Origin: Pithys albifrons albifrons
Taxonomy: Eukaryota > Chordata > Aves > Passeriformes > Thamnophilidae
Length of the DNA: 64,000 nucleotides
NCBI RefSeq assembly: GCF_047495875.1
Contig: NC_092497.1
Location: 6,899,513-6,963,512, forward strand
Reading direction: 5' to 3'
Part shown: piece by piece, positions 34,701 through 48,000 of the stretch
Layout of the letters: each line of letters begins with the position of its first letter
Numbering within the stretch: position 1 is the stretch's first letter
The notes under the pieces: model-generated
What the model was told of the DNA's origin: nothing
What the model saw: only the letters and a program-made list of their open reading frames with translations
Databases searched by the model: none
Program-made: the position numbers and the translations under genes

Positions 34701-37084
34701 TAAATTTAGGTTGTTCTCTTTTTTCTTTTCCATACTGATTTCAATGTCTGATTCTATTTGCAGCTATGTTTTCAACTATTCCCTCATCAGTAAATATGCA
34801 AATACATGAAAATACTACATAAGCCACCAGACAACATTCTTTAATCAGCATTAGAAAGCATTTGTACTTAGACAAAGCATAGTCTGTGCACTCAAAACAT
34901 GTTATTCATTATTTCAGGACACTAACTACTACCTCTTCCCTGCTTCCTCACCTTAGAAAATGTATGTACAGAAAAGGAATCTGTGGAGATTGCCACAGAT
35001 TTATTTTTAATAAGTGCATTTAGAAACAAAAATTCTGTTTTAAAACCTGTATGGCAAACTTAAAGACTGGAATGAAAAAAAACTAGGCATGTTGAAGGTG
35101 CATGAGTGTTTATCTGGATTGCTAAAAGCAATGCCTGTCTGTATTTTTTATTTGGTTTTTTGCTACAAGACTACAGTAATGGATTCAGCATAAAACTTAA
35201 CAAAATCATCTCATTCTGTTCCCCGTGTTCATCTCTTAGGGATCAGCTTTCTCTTCTTCCTCTTCCTTTCTTCCATTTCTTGCAGAAAATACTATTGCCC
35301 TACACTTAGCAATCTGCTTATCTATCTAGTCTAATTATTTGACCATGTAAATGATGGATAAATACATATTTCTATTGTCTAACCTATCTTGCCAATAAGG
35401 TTGTACTTTTACGGTGGCATATGAAAGCCCCTGTTACTCAGTATACCTAGCCTCTTCATTTTTCTGACCTAGAGGCATAAGGTCTCAGAACCTACAATAT
35501 TTAGCATAAGATCAAATGTTGCAACATGTCTCATACCATATGTATTGGATTTCTAAGATCCCTATAACAGCTCAACATTTTTCTTGCTTGTAAGAAGCCA
35601 CAGTGTTGATTTCAAAGCCTTTTTTAAATGGCATTAGACTCAAGTGTTCTATATTCCTTACCCAAATTTCTGGGTTTACAAATATATTTGTCCCTTTATG
35701 AAAAAAAACACTTCTTTTCCCTGTGGCATGGAGAGAGAAATGCACTCAAGCAGGGCAGGAATAAGCCAAGCTCATGGCCTGATTTTATGAGACCAGTTGC
35801 TACAGCTGGGTTCTTGCAAACTTGAAAGGCTCCAAGGACCAGGAGCTCTGCATGGGGCAGGTCTGGACACAGGCACATAAGTCTGATGGACTGAAAAAAG
35901 ATTAGATTTTACCCATAGATGTTATATGGACTTCTATCCTGCAGTCACTGAATGAGAACATAAAGCTATACTATTTCTTTGTCTAAAATACCACCTTCTG
36001 CAACTCTATCCAACAGGTATGCAAAGCCATGGTCATTACTAGCAGTGAGATTATTCCTGTGCTTAAATTAAGCCTGATTTAGAGAGAATCTAGGTTTAAC
36101 CACTGACTCAGTAGTGGCTGCAATGACATCTTCAAGTGGGAACAGACAGAAACTGCCTAAATTAGACATCTGTAATATCCTTCCACTGACTTCAATAAGG
36201 GAATGGTTTGTCAAGCAGCAAGACGAAAAGTAAAAGAATTGTATGGCCATCTGTCTGAAATCAAACCAAACACATGTTTTTTATCAATGGAAAAATAAAT
36301 TATAGGACTCACTGAGATTAACTGTTGTAGAAATCATTATCTCCCCTTGCCTCACCACCATAAACCAGATTACATAAATTCCATCAGTACAAATTAATTA
36401 TGGTGATTAAAAAGCAAACTTCATCACAAGCAGGTGATTAACTGCTGATTTACAGATTAAATGAAGGTGTATGCTAGTATATGTTTGTTGATATATTTTT
36501 TCCATGTATGCCTGACCAGTCATTCTGGAAAGGAAGATACAGGCTAATCTCACATTTCAGTTTTAGACACCATAGATATTCTTACATGCTCATTTTATTC
36601 AATTCTAGAATAATGAATTCTGAAGCTGAGTTTATATTTCTGACTTTTTAAATATATTAAAAATGAAAGAACAGCATGTATGGCTCACATTTCATTAATA
36701 ATAACTTCATCTGTAGAACTATGATTCAATAGAACAAAAAAGGGCCTAATAATGATTTTGGTGTTAAACCCACGTTTGGCTGTTTACCTCATCACTTTTG
36801 AAAACACAAATGCTGAGAAGGAATGTATTTCCTACCATCTGAGTGCTTACCGAGACATTGCCAGTATTTATCATGTACAGAGCTGCCAAATATGGTATTG
36901 CCACAGAGTCATGGCCAAATTCACAACTTCTATATGCCTGAGCCTTGCAGAGGGCCTCCAACTTCAGTATGGAGAACCCTAAATTTTAAAGCTACCGATC
37001 AAACTCTTCCACCAACACAGTCACTCCGTTGTAGAAGATCACCAGATCAGACAAGCAGAAAATAAATTCTTTAATAATTCAGTT
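31735..37084. other. AT-rich noncoding DNA
   Basis: No gene was recognised. G/T-rich tracts occur at 33,224-33,312 and an A/C tract at 34,308-34,352. Blocks at 33,950-34,012 and 36,300-36,480 have enhancer-like motif content. The latter includes AATTAATTATGGTGATTA. These are weak, motif-level observations. Confidence 0.5.
33954..34009. promoter_or_regulatory. Inverted pair of octamer (POU-type) motifs
   Basis: ATATGCAAATT (33,954-33,964) and AATTTGCATAT (33,999-34,009) are exact reverse complements separated by 34 bp. Each contains the octamer ATGCAAAT bound by POU-domain factors. A third ATGCAAAT occurs at about 34,797. Function is inferred from motif identity only. Confidence 0.35.
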
Positions 37085-37215
37085 AAAAAGTGTTGGATGG
37101 CACTTTGAGAAACCAAATTTAATACATGTCCTTGCCCATGGCACAAGGATTGGAACTAGGTGACCTCTAAAGATCCCTTCCAACCCAAATTGTTCTAGTA
37201 TTGTATGGTTCTGTT
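37085..37215 (+). mobile_element. CR1 3'-tail fragment
   Basis: The stretch ACAAGGATTGGAACTAGGTGACC, then AAGATCCCTTCCAACCCAAATTGTTCT and TATGGTTCTG, is the characteristic CR1 3' end (plus strand). Only about 130 bp is retained. Confidence 0.85.
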
Positions 37216-37688
37216 ACAATGAATGGGAGAAAAAATACTTAAATATCTAAGTAGGGAAAGTAACTCTGGTATAACCCTAATCCTGATAGTTATGATAAAT
37301 ACAACAAAAACCTGTTCCCTAGAGGGAAAGGCATCAAAGAGAAGACTCATTTAACCAATTAAATAACTAGAGACTAAGACCTGATGAAACTTTTCTCCAT
37401 AAGTGTAAGGTAACTAATGCAGACACAAAATAAGCAAAGGCAGCTACAGCAGCTCCACCTGCAAATATGTCTGAGAATAGGTTAGAAAAATACCTTTTCT
37501 GGTTTCTCTAAATCCATGTAATCCACATATATTTGTCTGTAGTCTAAACCACGCAAAATGTGTGCAAACAACTTATCATACCAAAGAAACAAGCTCACTT
37601 CATTGTTAACTGTGAATGAATGTATGCAACTGTATATGCAACTGAACAAATGCTCCCTTAATTCACAGGTTAAAATCCTATGCTTAAA
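37216..37688. other. Noncoding DNA
   Basis: No feature was recognised between the CR1 tail and the LTR target duplication. Confidence 0.5.
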
Positions 37689-37694
37689 GACATC

Positions 37695-38103
37695 TATGGG
37701 GGAGCCCCTTATACTGAGCTGGGCTCACTGACTGACGGTCAGAAGAGTCCAGGCATAGCAGTCATCAGAAGGCTTGATCAGAAGGCTCACAGCTTAGGGA
37801 GTTTATTCAAGATAGGTTAACAGACAGCTCTTCACAGCGCATAATAGAAGAAGTTAATTCCCAGAAGTTCCTATTACATCAGTAGATCTAGATCTAACTA
37901 ACTCTCATGCAGTAAAAACCACACCTTTTATGCATTCTCACATCCAACATGCTATCACATAATCGGTTAACCAATTCACCTTGTGTACACCATAACCTCT
38001 TATTGGTCACAAGCCATGACACGTACTCCAGGTAGCTCTGTTCTCTTTAAGGTAGAACTCCAAACAGCTTCCCTTAAGGGATGCACTTACACTCACCCCT
38101 ACA
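37695..38103 (-). mobile_element. Solo endogenous retrovirus LTR (ERVK-like), minus strand
   Basis: The element is 409 bp and flanked by a perfect 6-bp target duplication GACATC (37,689-37,694 and 38,104-38,109). Read on the minus strand it opens TGTAGGGGTGAG, has a CCAAT box (complement of 38,002-38,006), a TATA-like GCATAAAAGG (complement of 37,924-37,933) and an AATAAA (complement of 37,802-37,807). It closes with CTCCCCCATA, so the terminal CA appears mutated. Box order and spacing fit a compact LTR. The 6-bp duplication is typical of ERVK/betaretrovirus-like elements. No internal genes remain. Confidence 0.82.
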
Positions 38104-38109
38104 GACATC

Positions 38110-39926
38110 CTGATAACATTCAACCAGCAGAAGAAAAGTGTGAAGAGAAGCAGAAGCATCAGGATAAAAATACAGAGCAATTCAAAAGAAAAGAAAATTA
38201 ATTAAACAGAGGGTTTTTTTTCTGTTATTTAGTTTGATTTCAGTTGGTTCATCAGTCACCATTTGGGACCAATGCTGTTGGAGGGGGGAAAAAACCCCAA
38301 CCAAACAGCTAAACAATTTCAGGCAACATAAGATTTATCCCTCTATCCTAAAATAAGGATTAACTCGCCATGATCTAAGTGATGTTTATTTAACTTCTTT
38401 ACAAATCCTGTAGAGAGCTCACAATGTCATTTGACAATCTGTTTCAGAGTTTAAGTTTTACTTTTAAGAAACCCTTTAAAAAAATAGGTAATCTCAAGTG
38501 AATGAAAAGGAGAAGCAGAACATCAAGCAGCTATTTATAAACAAACTGAAAGTAGGAACAGCAAAGGTAAAGCATTGTTCAAATTGATGTGGAGATTGAA
38601 AATAACAGTACATAAGGAAATGAATGAACCTTAAAAATGAACTACATCCTTCATCACAGAGTAATGGGCTGAAATTCTGTAATCTAGGGAGTCTGAATTC
38701 TATCTTTGTTTTTCATCTAAATTCTATTTATTGCATTTCTGGATGTGGGAGCATGATTTGGCAGAGCTTTCAAAACAAGCCAAACAACAATTAAGCTATA
38801 TCTAAATTTTTTGTGCATAAAGAGTAGAATAGATCATATTGAGAGATTATCTATGTTCAAATAGATGAAACCCTAGAAAATGTGACTGACACAGAAGAAC
38901 ATGAAAATCAATATCAAAAGTAATGCTGCTGCCTGTCAAATGAAGTAATGCTAACTTGCTAAAATGACAATCAAGTTGTTTTAATGTTGTTGCTGCTGTT
39001 AAAGTAAGGAGACCTAAATTGAAAGTTTATTTTGATAAGAACAGCTGAGGTCCAGTCTACATAGCTTAGGCTCAGTGTCCTGACTTAAAATTTAAACTCC
39101 ATGTTCTACATACTCCTCTAAATAATCAATGGAGACCTGTAGCTGCATTAGAATGCCTTCAAACGACAACCTGTCAACTACAAGTCACAACAAAGTCAGA
39201 AAAAAACTATTAGAAGTCCATCTTATTTTTCAAAAATCTTATCTCACAAACTTTCTTATGTGTTTAATTTAGATTTTAGTTTCCTTCCTTAACCCCCAAA
39301 ACCAAACAAGACCAAACTCCACACTTTTATAAAACCAAATGAAAATGAGGCTGAATATAACAGCCTTAAGGAAGGTTACATCTCAAGTAAAACACAGGTG
39401 ACACCAGAACATAGAACAACATAAGGACTCTGTCTCATCACTACATGAGTGTCTAAAAGAATTCTCTATCACTGACAACCCTTGATAATCTACTTTTAGT
39501 CATGATTAATCTCACACTGAGGAGTTTAGACTTGGTTGGTTTTGTTTGTTTGGGGATTTTTTTTTATTGCTATTTTGTTTTGTTTATTTTTCATTTGTGA
39601 AATACATACTTTGAAATTATGAAATGCACTGAAGGAAAAGAATCTTTCTGAGCCTGCCAAGAACTAGTCTATAGTGAAGAATTTTCTTACTAACATATTC
39701 ATGCTGAATTCTGAGTACTAAAATCCTACTGAAAACATGCAAACTTTATTACTTTCTGTTTTCCTTCCAAGTGCTTATCGAAATAGTGGATGAACAGGGG
39801 ACTCCCACTAATTTACAGAAATAATAAATTCATCTTAAAATTGAGATCAAGGCATTTATTTGAGACGAAAAGCAAAAACAAAAAAACCCAACCAATCAAA
39901 CACACAAAAAACCCCACCAACCATGA

Positions 39927-39985
<59 letters not shown>

Positions 39986-42464
39986 ATTCTTTAAGTGATA
40001 ATGCACCAACCATTTTCAATGGGACATTGTTGCAATGTTTCACACATTTACTTGCTGGACTAACTGCATTTTTGAGTTGCTGCATTCAGGTGCACATCCT
40101 GCCTACATCCTCATTCCACCCCAGAGAGATACTCAGGAGTACAGTGGCTCCTTCACAGCATATGACTTCAAAATAGATGAAAGTCCTAGCATAGTCCAGC
40201 AGTTTTCTGATCTCTATGATGATATGAGAACACCAGGGCAAGCATTGGCACACTCCTCTGGGTCTTTTTAGACCTGAAGACAATATAACCCATATCACAA
40301 ATAGACAGACTCTGATTACTCTTGTCTAAACCATAGATATTTTGCAGTTTTAAGTGCCTCTGTGAAGTTATTTAAATCACCTCCTTGCTTTTATTTCAGC
40401 ATATTGAATAAGTTTAATCCTTGCTGGTCATACCGTAGATTTAATTTTCCAATCTGTTGGCTGTCTTTGTTTTGCCAATGCAGTTCTGAACTATTTTTGG
40501 TACTTCAACATCCTGAATCATGAGCACTAAAAGTAGACATCATATTCTAATATCAACACCTAAAATATCTTATACAGAAAAGACAGGCCACTGTCTTGCC
40601 TATACCTGACAGAGTTTTTTTTTCATTCACACCAAAAGAAAGAATTCCTATCTAACATCATTTACTCTTGCATATATCTGACTGTATCACGAAACCTTTT
40701 ATAGAATTGATTTAACTCAACTGATTGTCTTCCAAGACCATAAAACTTTCTTCTTAGTTTCCTGTTTTATAAAATAAATCTTTACTTCTCGGTGGTATGG
40801 TCTACATCTCTGATTTCCTCTTATAGTTTGATTTTTTGTTTTGGGGTTTTTTTCATTGAAGTGCATTATACCTCATAAATCTCATTGCAACCATTTAAAA
40901 TGATAATTTATGAAGACTAACCTGTCTTAAAATAAATGGCTAGCAATAGTCAAAACATGCTAGTAAATATATAGTACTTCATAAAGAGTTGCTGAAAAAA
41001 AAATAGAAAATCCCAATTTTCTGGGATTTAACTACTTTGATGTTGCATTTTTTAAATGTTATAAAATGTCCATATTAAATTTTAAAAATCTAAAGAAACA
41101 AAACAGAATCCTACACAGTCCCTTAACATATTATATATTGCAAACATTAGGCAAACAACTAAATAATAAGAAATAAAACACTTCAGAGAGGTCAGCCATA
41201 TTCTGTCAAAGTAACTGTTGCATTTTTCTGTAAGACATGAAGACTTCTGAAATTCTTTATCAGCAACTGACTAACCTTCAGAGTTTACCTTTTCCATTCC
41301 TGGGCACAATGTTGATAAAAATGAAAATAGCAATACTTATTTCTGTGAACTTAGTACTTACTTCCCTTTGCTATGGAAACATGTGGGTTACTCTACTCAG
41401 CTAGTGAGATGCCCATCTAGTTTTGCAAATAGACTGTGACCACAGCCAAAGCAGTAAACAAAGGTTGATATATGAAACATGAAGTAAACCATCATGTTAC
41501 TGCCAATGAAAACTCCCACAACAATGGAAAACTTGTAGCACAGGAACTTCCTGATCCACAGATGGTTTTTACATACTTTTTAGTCTGTAGCACAGTTATC
41601 TGTTGGAAACTCACCCAGTTTTACCTTGAATTTGTGGAAATTTAGGGATTTGATGCAAGATATTGTCATCGTTAAATTTAATGCCCTTCAAAACTGTATC
41701 TTTTATTTATGTTTTGAAGCTGAATCCTAATCTTGCTTTTTTTTAGACTGTTGAGATTACAAACTATTTGTCTTTTAAATCTAATGGGTTACATTAGTGT
41801 TAAAATTAATCTAACTGAATATCTGCAGGATAAATTTTATTTATAAAAATATGGCCTTTAGTAGTGCCTGTTATAACTGCAATTTTTATTTATAAGATAT
41901 AAAATCAGTATGAACACATGTACAACTTAATATTTTATTTTATAAGAACAACAGAATTAAAAAGTCATTCACTTTCTTTATTGGTACGATCCCTGTTCTT
42001 AGGAAAGGGGAAAGTGGCATATTAAAATTAGACACACATTGCTTCAACTGGTACAAGCAGGTCTCTTTGAGACGTCAATATTTTATGAACTGGTTTGCCT
42101 TGTAATTGGGAAAGCTAGTGATTTAAAAGTAAAATGATAATCAAGCAGCCAATGTGAGAAATTAGGCAATGACCATTATATCAGAGATGTGCATAATTTA
42201 TGAACTCTGAATTTCAGCAATGAAAATAAAAAGTCTGATTGTTTTAGGGTCTGATTGAACCCAGATGAAGTGTTTTTTTCCTGTGATATTGGTAGCTTGC
42301 AGATCAGACGCTTTCTGTTCAAATCAGGAATTACTTAGTCCTGTTGTTTGTGAATAGTGAAAGGACCTGTGGGTGACGTGAGGGTTAGAGATTGTCATGG
42401 GCATAAAGATCAAAAAATTACAGAGCTTTTGACTCTTGGAGAATTAATGAGAGTAGTCAGCAGA
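38110..42464. other. AT-rich noncoding DNA
   Basis: No gene was recognised. The frames across 39,790-40,176 and its complement owe their length to the (ATC)n array. G/T- and A/C-rich tracts occur at 39,535-39,590 and 40,836-40,855. Confidence 0.55.
39927..39985 (+). repeat. (ATC)n microsatellite
   Basis: About 19 uninterrupted CAT/ATC units (59 bp) are present. Perfection implies recent expansion and likely length polymorphism. Confidence 0.97.
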
Positions 42465-43880
42465 ACTTCTGCCTTGGCCTTCTGGAGGGCAGACTTGGCT
42501 TGTTCAGAAAACTGCTGATGGAGTCCCTTGAGAGGCAGTCCTGAGGGGCAAACCTGTCCTGAAAGGGTAGACATGCTTTAAGAAGATTTGAAAGTCACAA
42601 GAGCAGCCTATCTCCATGTGCACAAAGACAACCTGAAAGTAAAGATCAGCCTGACTGAACAGAGCTTTGGCTGGAACCTGGGGGAAAAAAAGAAAGTGTA
42701 TTACCTTTCGGAACAAGGTGCAAGCATCTCCACAGGACTGCAAAGATGATTTGAGATTGTGCAGGATAAAAATTAGAAGCACCAAAGCCCAATTAGGATT
42801 TAATCTGTCTACTGCTGTAAAAAACCTAAAAAGAAAGAAAAAAAAAAAGAAAGAAAAAAGGAAAAAAGGGAGGGATAAGGAGGACCTCAATTCTTTATTG
42901 AATACAGAAGGAAAAATAGTGGCAAAACATAAGTAAAAGGTCCAAGAACTTAATGCTGCCTTTGTCTCAGTCTTTACTAGCAAGACTCTTCTCCACAGGG
43001 TACTTGGTCCCCTGAGGTGGATGTTGGACATGGGGAGAATAAAGCCCCCCTAATCCAAAGGGAAATGGCCAGTGAACTGCTGCACTATGTAGACACTCAT
43101 ACGTTTATGGGACTGGATGGGATGCATTCAAGGTTGCTGAGGGAAGTATCAGGATCACTGACCTGCTTTCCATCATTTCCCAGTGGTCCTGGTCAACTGG
43201 GGAGAGCCCAGTTCACCAGAGATTAACGCATGGGATGTCCATTAGGGTTTGAAAGCCATATCTGTCTGACCTCAGTGCCAGGAAAGGTCATGAAGCAGAT
43301 CATCTTGAATGCCACAATGTGACACATACAGAAAAACCAGTGTGGTACATGAAAGGCAGGTTCTACTTGAGTAACATTTTTGTCAATGGCAGTAGATGAG
43401 GGAAAGACTACAAATGTGCCTGGATTTTAATTAAAACTTTTACATAATTTTGCACAGCATCCTCCTGGAGAAACTGGTTGCTCTTGGCTTGGATGGGTCA
43501 TTGTTCCTAAGTAAAATAACTTTCTGATGCCTGGACCTGAAGAGTGGTGGTGAAAATTATACATTCAGCTGGTGTCCTGTCACCAGTGGTGTTCCTCAGG
43601 GCTCTGTACTGGGGCCACTCCTGCTTAATATCTTTGTGGATCATGTAGATCAGTGAATCAAGTGCACTTCCAGTTACTTTGAGGATGACATCCATCTCTG
43701 GGTGGGAAAGTTGATTTACCAAAGAGCAGGAAGGCTCTGTAGAGGGATCTGAACAGTCTGGATCGATGGGTCAAGGCTTATTGGGTGAAGTGTGACAAGG
43801 CAAAGTGCCAGGTCCTGCTCTTGGGTCACAACAGCTCCAGTGAAATCCTTCACAGAGAGAAAGTTATCAAAGTTGTATGA
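42465..43880 (+). mobile_element. Degenerate CR1, endonuclease end to reverse transcriptase
   Basis: It begins in the C-terminal endonuclease/linker region (GGAGGGCAGACTTGGC, 42,480 onward) and passes the GAGGACCTCAATTCTTTATTGA block (KENLHSLLD equivalent) at 42,880. It then follows the reverse transcriptase: CTTTATGGGACTGGATGGGATGC (MGPDG) near 43,103, GTGTTCCTCAGGGCTCTGTACTGGGG (motif B) near 43,588, and GATGAC (43,684-43,689), which retains two Asp codons of the catalytic box. Many stops and shifts. Homology fades after about 43,840. This is an older subfamily than copies A-C, 5'-truncated. The A/G-rich run at 42,826-42,873 sits inside it. Confidence 0.85.
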
Positions 43881-44019
43881 ACCTGGGAGAAAATGGGGGT
43901 AAGGTAGAAATTAAATCTGCCTCTGACCATTTCCAGTGTTCAGGAGTTTCAACCAACCATCACACTAAATCCCACACCATTATTTTTATATGTTCAACTC
44001 TCCCTTTATGGGCCATGGG

Positions 44020-45040
44020 TGCTGGGTAACAAACTGGCTGGATAGCTAGGCCCACAAAGTGTTGGTGAATAGAATAATATCCAGCTAAGGCAGGTCACAG
44101 AGATATTCTTCAGGTATCAGTGCTAGGACCAGCCCTATTTAATGCCTTCATCAAGGAAGTGAACCAGAGGACTGAGTGAACCCTTAGCTGGTTTATAGAT
44201 GACACTAAATTGAGTTGGAGTATTGATCTGCTGGAGGGCAGAAAGGCTCTGCAGGGGGATCTGGACAGGCTGAATCAGTGGGTTGAGGTCAATTTTTTGA
44301 GGTTCAGTAAGGTCAAGCTCCAGGTCCTGGCCTTCGGTCACAATAACCCCCTCCAGTGCTCTCAGCAGAGGGGCAGAGGGGCTGGAAAGTACCCAGTGGA
44401 AAAGGACCTGGGGCTGCTGGTCAGCAGTGGCTGAACATGAGTCAGAGTGTGCCCAGGTAGCCACCAAGGCCAATGACACCTGGTCTGTGTCAGCAATAGC
44501 ATGGCCAGCAAGATCAGGACAGTGACCATCTCCCTGTTCTGGGCACTGCTGAGGCTGCACCTCAAATATTGTGTTAGTTTGGTCGCCTCATGACATGAAG
44601 GGCATTGAGGTGCTGGAGTGAGTCCAGAGAAGAGCAATGAAGCTGGGGAAGGGTCTGATGAGGAGCAGTTGAGGGAGATGGGGGTGTTTATCTTGGAGGG
44701 AAGGGGGCTCAGAGGAGACCTCCTTGCTCTCTACAACTCCCTGAAGGGAGGTTGTAGCCAGGTGGGGATCCATCTCTTCTCCCAAGCAAGGGAAGACAGA
44801 ATTAGAGGGAATGGCCTCCATTCGTGCCAAGGAATGTTTAGATTTTTAGAGGAAAAAATGTCCTCACTGAAAGGGTAGTGAGGCATTGGAACAGGCTGCC
44901 CAGGACAATGATTGAGTCACCATTCCTGGAGGTATTTTATAAGCATGTGGATGTGGCAGTTGGGGAGATTGTTTCATGGTAGAATTGTCTGTGGTGGGAT
45001 AGCGGTTGGATTTGATGAACCCAAAGGTCTTTTTGAACCT
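44020..45040 (+). mobile_element. Degenerate CR1, reverse transcriptase to 3' end
   Basis: A second CR1 piece in the same orientation re-enters ORF2 upstream of motif B (AACAAACTGGCTGGATAG), duplicating sequence already present in the preceding fragment. It is therefore a separate insertion or a tandem duplicate. It shows TTTATAGATGACACTAAATTG (catalytic Asp pair 44,198-44,203), GGAGGGCAGAAAGGCTCTGCAG, the YGEXLRELG-like block near 44,660 and the CR1 tail AAAGGTCTTTTTGAACCTAAATG at 45,025-45,044. A short open stretch at 44,618-44,878 is residual. Not functional. Confidence 0.87.
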
Positions 45041-45091
45041 AAATGAAAAAGAAACCCATCAGAACAAAATGAAAAAGAAACCCACCAGAAC
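45041..45091 (+). repeat. 25-bp tandem duplication at a CR1 3' tail
   Basis: Units AAATGAAAAAGAAACCCATC+AGAAC (45,041-45,065) and the same with CACC for CATC (45,067-45,091) are separated by one A. They lie where the CR1 terminal microsatellite is expected. Confidence 0.85.
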
Positions 45092-48000
45092 AGAGAAACT
45101 GAAACACCCCTTACATCTACATGAACAAAGCTTTGGAGAGTTTTGTTTGTTTGCTTGTTTATTTAGTTGCTGAAACATTATAATTGAAACTTGTCTTTGG
45201 GAATTCTTAATCCCCAGAGAAAAGAGAGGGAAAAGAACTACAAAAATACAAAGCCAATACAGCCATCAGTAAGTGTAAACAGAGAGGAGTTACCTCAACT
45301 AATGTTTAGCTGATTGTGATAACCAAACAGATCAAAACCTATTAACACATACTTAAGGTATTTCTTATCAGCACCATATTTAAATATGGGCTTAGTTTTG
45401 TCCATGTGCTGACATACAGTCACATTTAACACCCTTCCCCTATATCAAGGACAGTGGAGAATGACAAACAGATTCAATTTCAGTAGAATAATCATGTCTT
45501 CCTGTATTGATGAAATCTCTGTGGGATGAGAAAGTTTTCTTCTATACAAACATCACTTCAAAAGACAGCTAAATTTTAGTGCAAACAAAAGACAAAGGAG
45601 AAAATAGAGGGGGGGAAAATATATCTTACAAACCTGCATCAGAAAGACTTTTTCCATTTCAGGCAAAGAATGTATATGCTATCTATTTCCCAAGAACCAT
45701 GTATTAATATATATTTAGATCTATCTATCCTGCTAGCTATAGCTATAGCTAACCACAATAAAACAATTGAGCTCTCTCAAGTGTTATGCCTTTAAGTTAA
45801 ACTTTATTGAAATAAAATAAGGAAAGAACAATACATTTTGCATTCTTCAGAAGCCAGTGTTCAATAAATACTAAGTTTTGATCGATTGATACAGTGTCAT
45901 ATTTGACTAAAGAGGTGGGAAAGTTGCTACTGTTGCTTTGTGCTGGCTAGAAGAAGAATGCACTATTGATTTTATATGTTGGATGGGCTGTCAGTGTACA
46001 GTGCATTGTTGATTTTGACTTTTATAGCCAACATGTTTCCTTTAATTGGATCATTTGTAAAAGAGAGGAGGGTACCTGTTCCCTTCTGACAGTGACTGAT
46101 TACAATCATTTCATGTTTGTCAATATTTGATAAACCCACGGTTACCCAACAACATGGCTGAAAGCAGCATCTTTATGCATTTGCTTGTTTACCCCCTTTC
46201 CTGCTTCCGATTTCTGTCTCAGTATAACCAGCAGTTGTGCCAACAACTCCTTCTTCATCTTTTTCATTTTTTTCCTGAAATAATTTTCTTAAGTTCTTAC
46301 TTCTTGTGAGGAAAAATAAAGAGAGTGAAAAAGGAGTAAGAAAGTTTTTACTTAGAGTCAACATCACTGCCACTATCTCTAATAGAAAAGTTCTGGGACA
46401 CCAATTTATGCCCTTGACCTTGCTGCTCTCATGGCTATTTTTGATGATAGGGGCAGTTCTGTAAACTTGGAACCAAGCTTTCCACTCTCTAGTATGCTGA
46501 AACAAAAACCAAGATATCTGTATCCTGTCTAAAACATTTTCTTCTTTCTTATTTTTTGCCTCATTCCCATTATTATTAACTTGATTTTTTTTTGTTTACT
46601 TTCCCCACCCCCCTCAGTATTCTGAATGCAAATTAAAATATCACTTCAGAGAGGTCTGGAGCTTGGGGAAGAACAGAGATGTGTGCACAAAGCATTGCTA
46701 TAAATTATTTGAAGAGACTTCATGTTGGTATTTTAATTGTGTCTTTGATGCTTAGTTCACAGATGGCTGATAATTTCATCTGATGTACTGAACAGTTCGA
46801 AGTTTTACTCTTGAAAGAGAAGATGTATTCACAAGCCAGACTCAATCTTTGTTCTCTCCTGCTTGGTAAAGCAAAACCTCTTTCATTTTCACCTATGTTA
46901 ATTAGGACTAGTAACATAGGTATGATGCCACCAGGGCAGGAACATCTTTAAGGCACACAGAGCTGTGAGGTGGAGAAAACAGTCCTGGCCACAAACCTCA
47001 CATCATCATCTCAGCTTTAAGAGAACCTCTTCATGGCATGTTGGGAGTAGCTTGCATGGAACAAAACATCCACATTTGGGAAGATCCAAAAAAGGCAGCA
47101 AACATGTGTGGTGTTTTGCATCTTTGGAAAACTGTTTTGCAAATGGAGTAGCTGCTGACTCTTGTCTGGCCAACTGCCCTGCTAATGAAAGGTGATGGAC
47201 ATCCTTCCTTCAAAAAACACAGAGGCAGCACCTGTAACATTACTTTTCCATGCAGCCAGATGTGAAAAAGCTACATAGAAACATGCTTATTATTTTGTGC
47301 TTCATTTGCCTGTCTGCTGGAAAGGTCAGTTACTAAGATCTGATCTGCCTGAGGAGAGGAAAACAGAGGAACTGGGTCTCTTTCTCCACCTGCTTTCCTC
47401 AAAATATAATAGGAGCAGTTTCTGTCCACTAGTGTTCCCAGAAGATGAACACAGAGCATTGAAAATTCCTTCTAATTCTATGTTCATTCCTCCTAAGAAT
47501 CCTGGATGTCTCCAAAAACAAACAGAAGGGAATCAGAGACACAAGTATCTACTGAAAATTCACTTTAACACAAGCAAAGGCAGGAGAAGAGAGACTAGCT
47601 TCAGAGATTAAGGGAACAAATTAATTTGAGCTACTGGCACTGGTGTCCAAACAAAATCAGAAACAAGACAGCTAATTTTCATCCAAAGGAACACAAAATA
47701 AAGCTTTAATGTGACAGTGTAGGTAAGCCATGGGGTCACCAAGTAACAGATGAAAAAAAGAAGTGAGTGTGAAAAAAATAATGCTTTTACCTTGCCTTAA
47801 TTACTCTTAGAATTAGAAGATATTTATCTATCAAAAATCACAGGGTATTTAAGGCAAATTGGATCTTATGGGCTGCAAGACCCAAGATTAGTAATCTTCT
47901 TTACTAGAATCAATGCTGCAGCTACCTGTGTGTGGGCCTGGCTGGTAGCAGAGGTGCACATGTGAGCCCAATAAACATACACTCGTGCACATGTGTGCAC

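Noticed and set aside
39790..40176. 128-codon plus frame with a poly-isoleucine run and its poly-methionine complement
   Set aside because: The length comes from the (ATC)n microsatellite; there is no domain, splice or promoter support.
42504..43031. 175-codon minus-strand frame
   Set aside because: It is antisense to a degenerate CR1 fragment and includes a low-complexity pyrimidine tract (poly-Phe).
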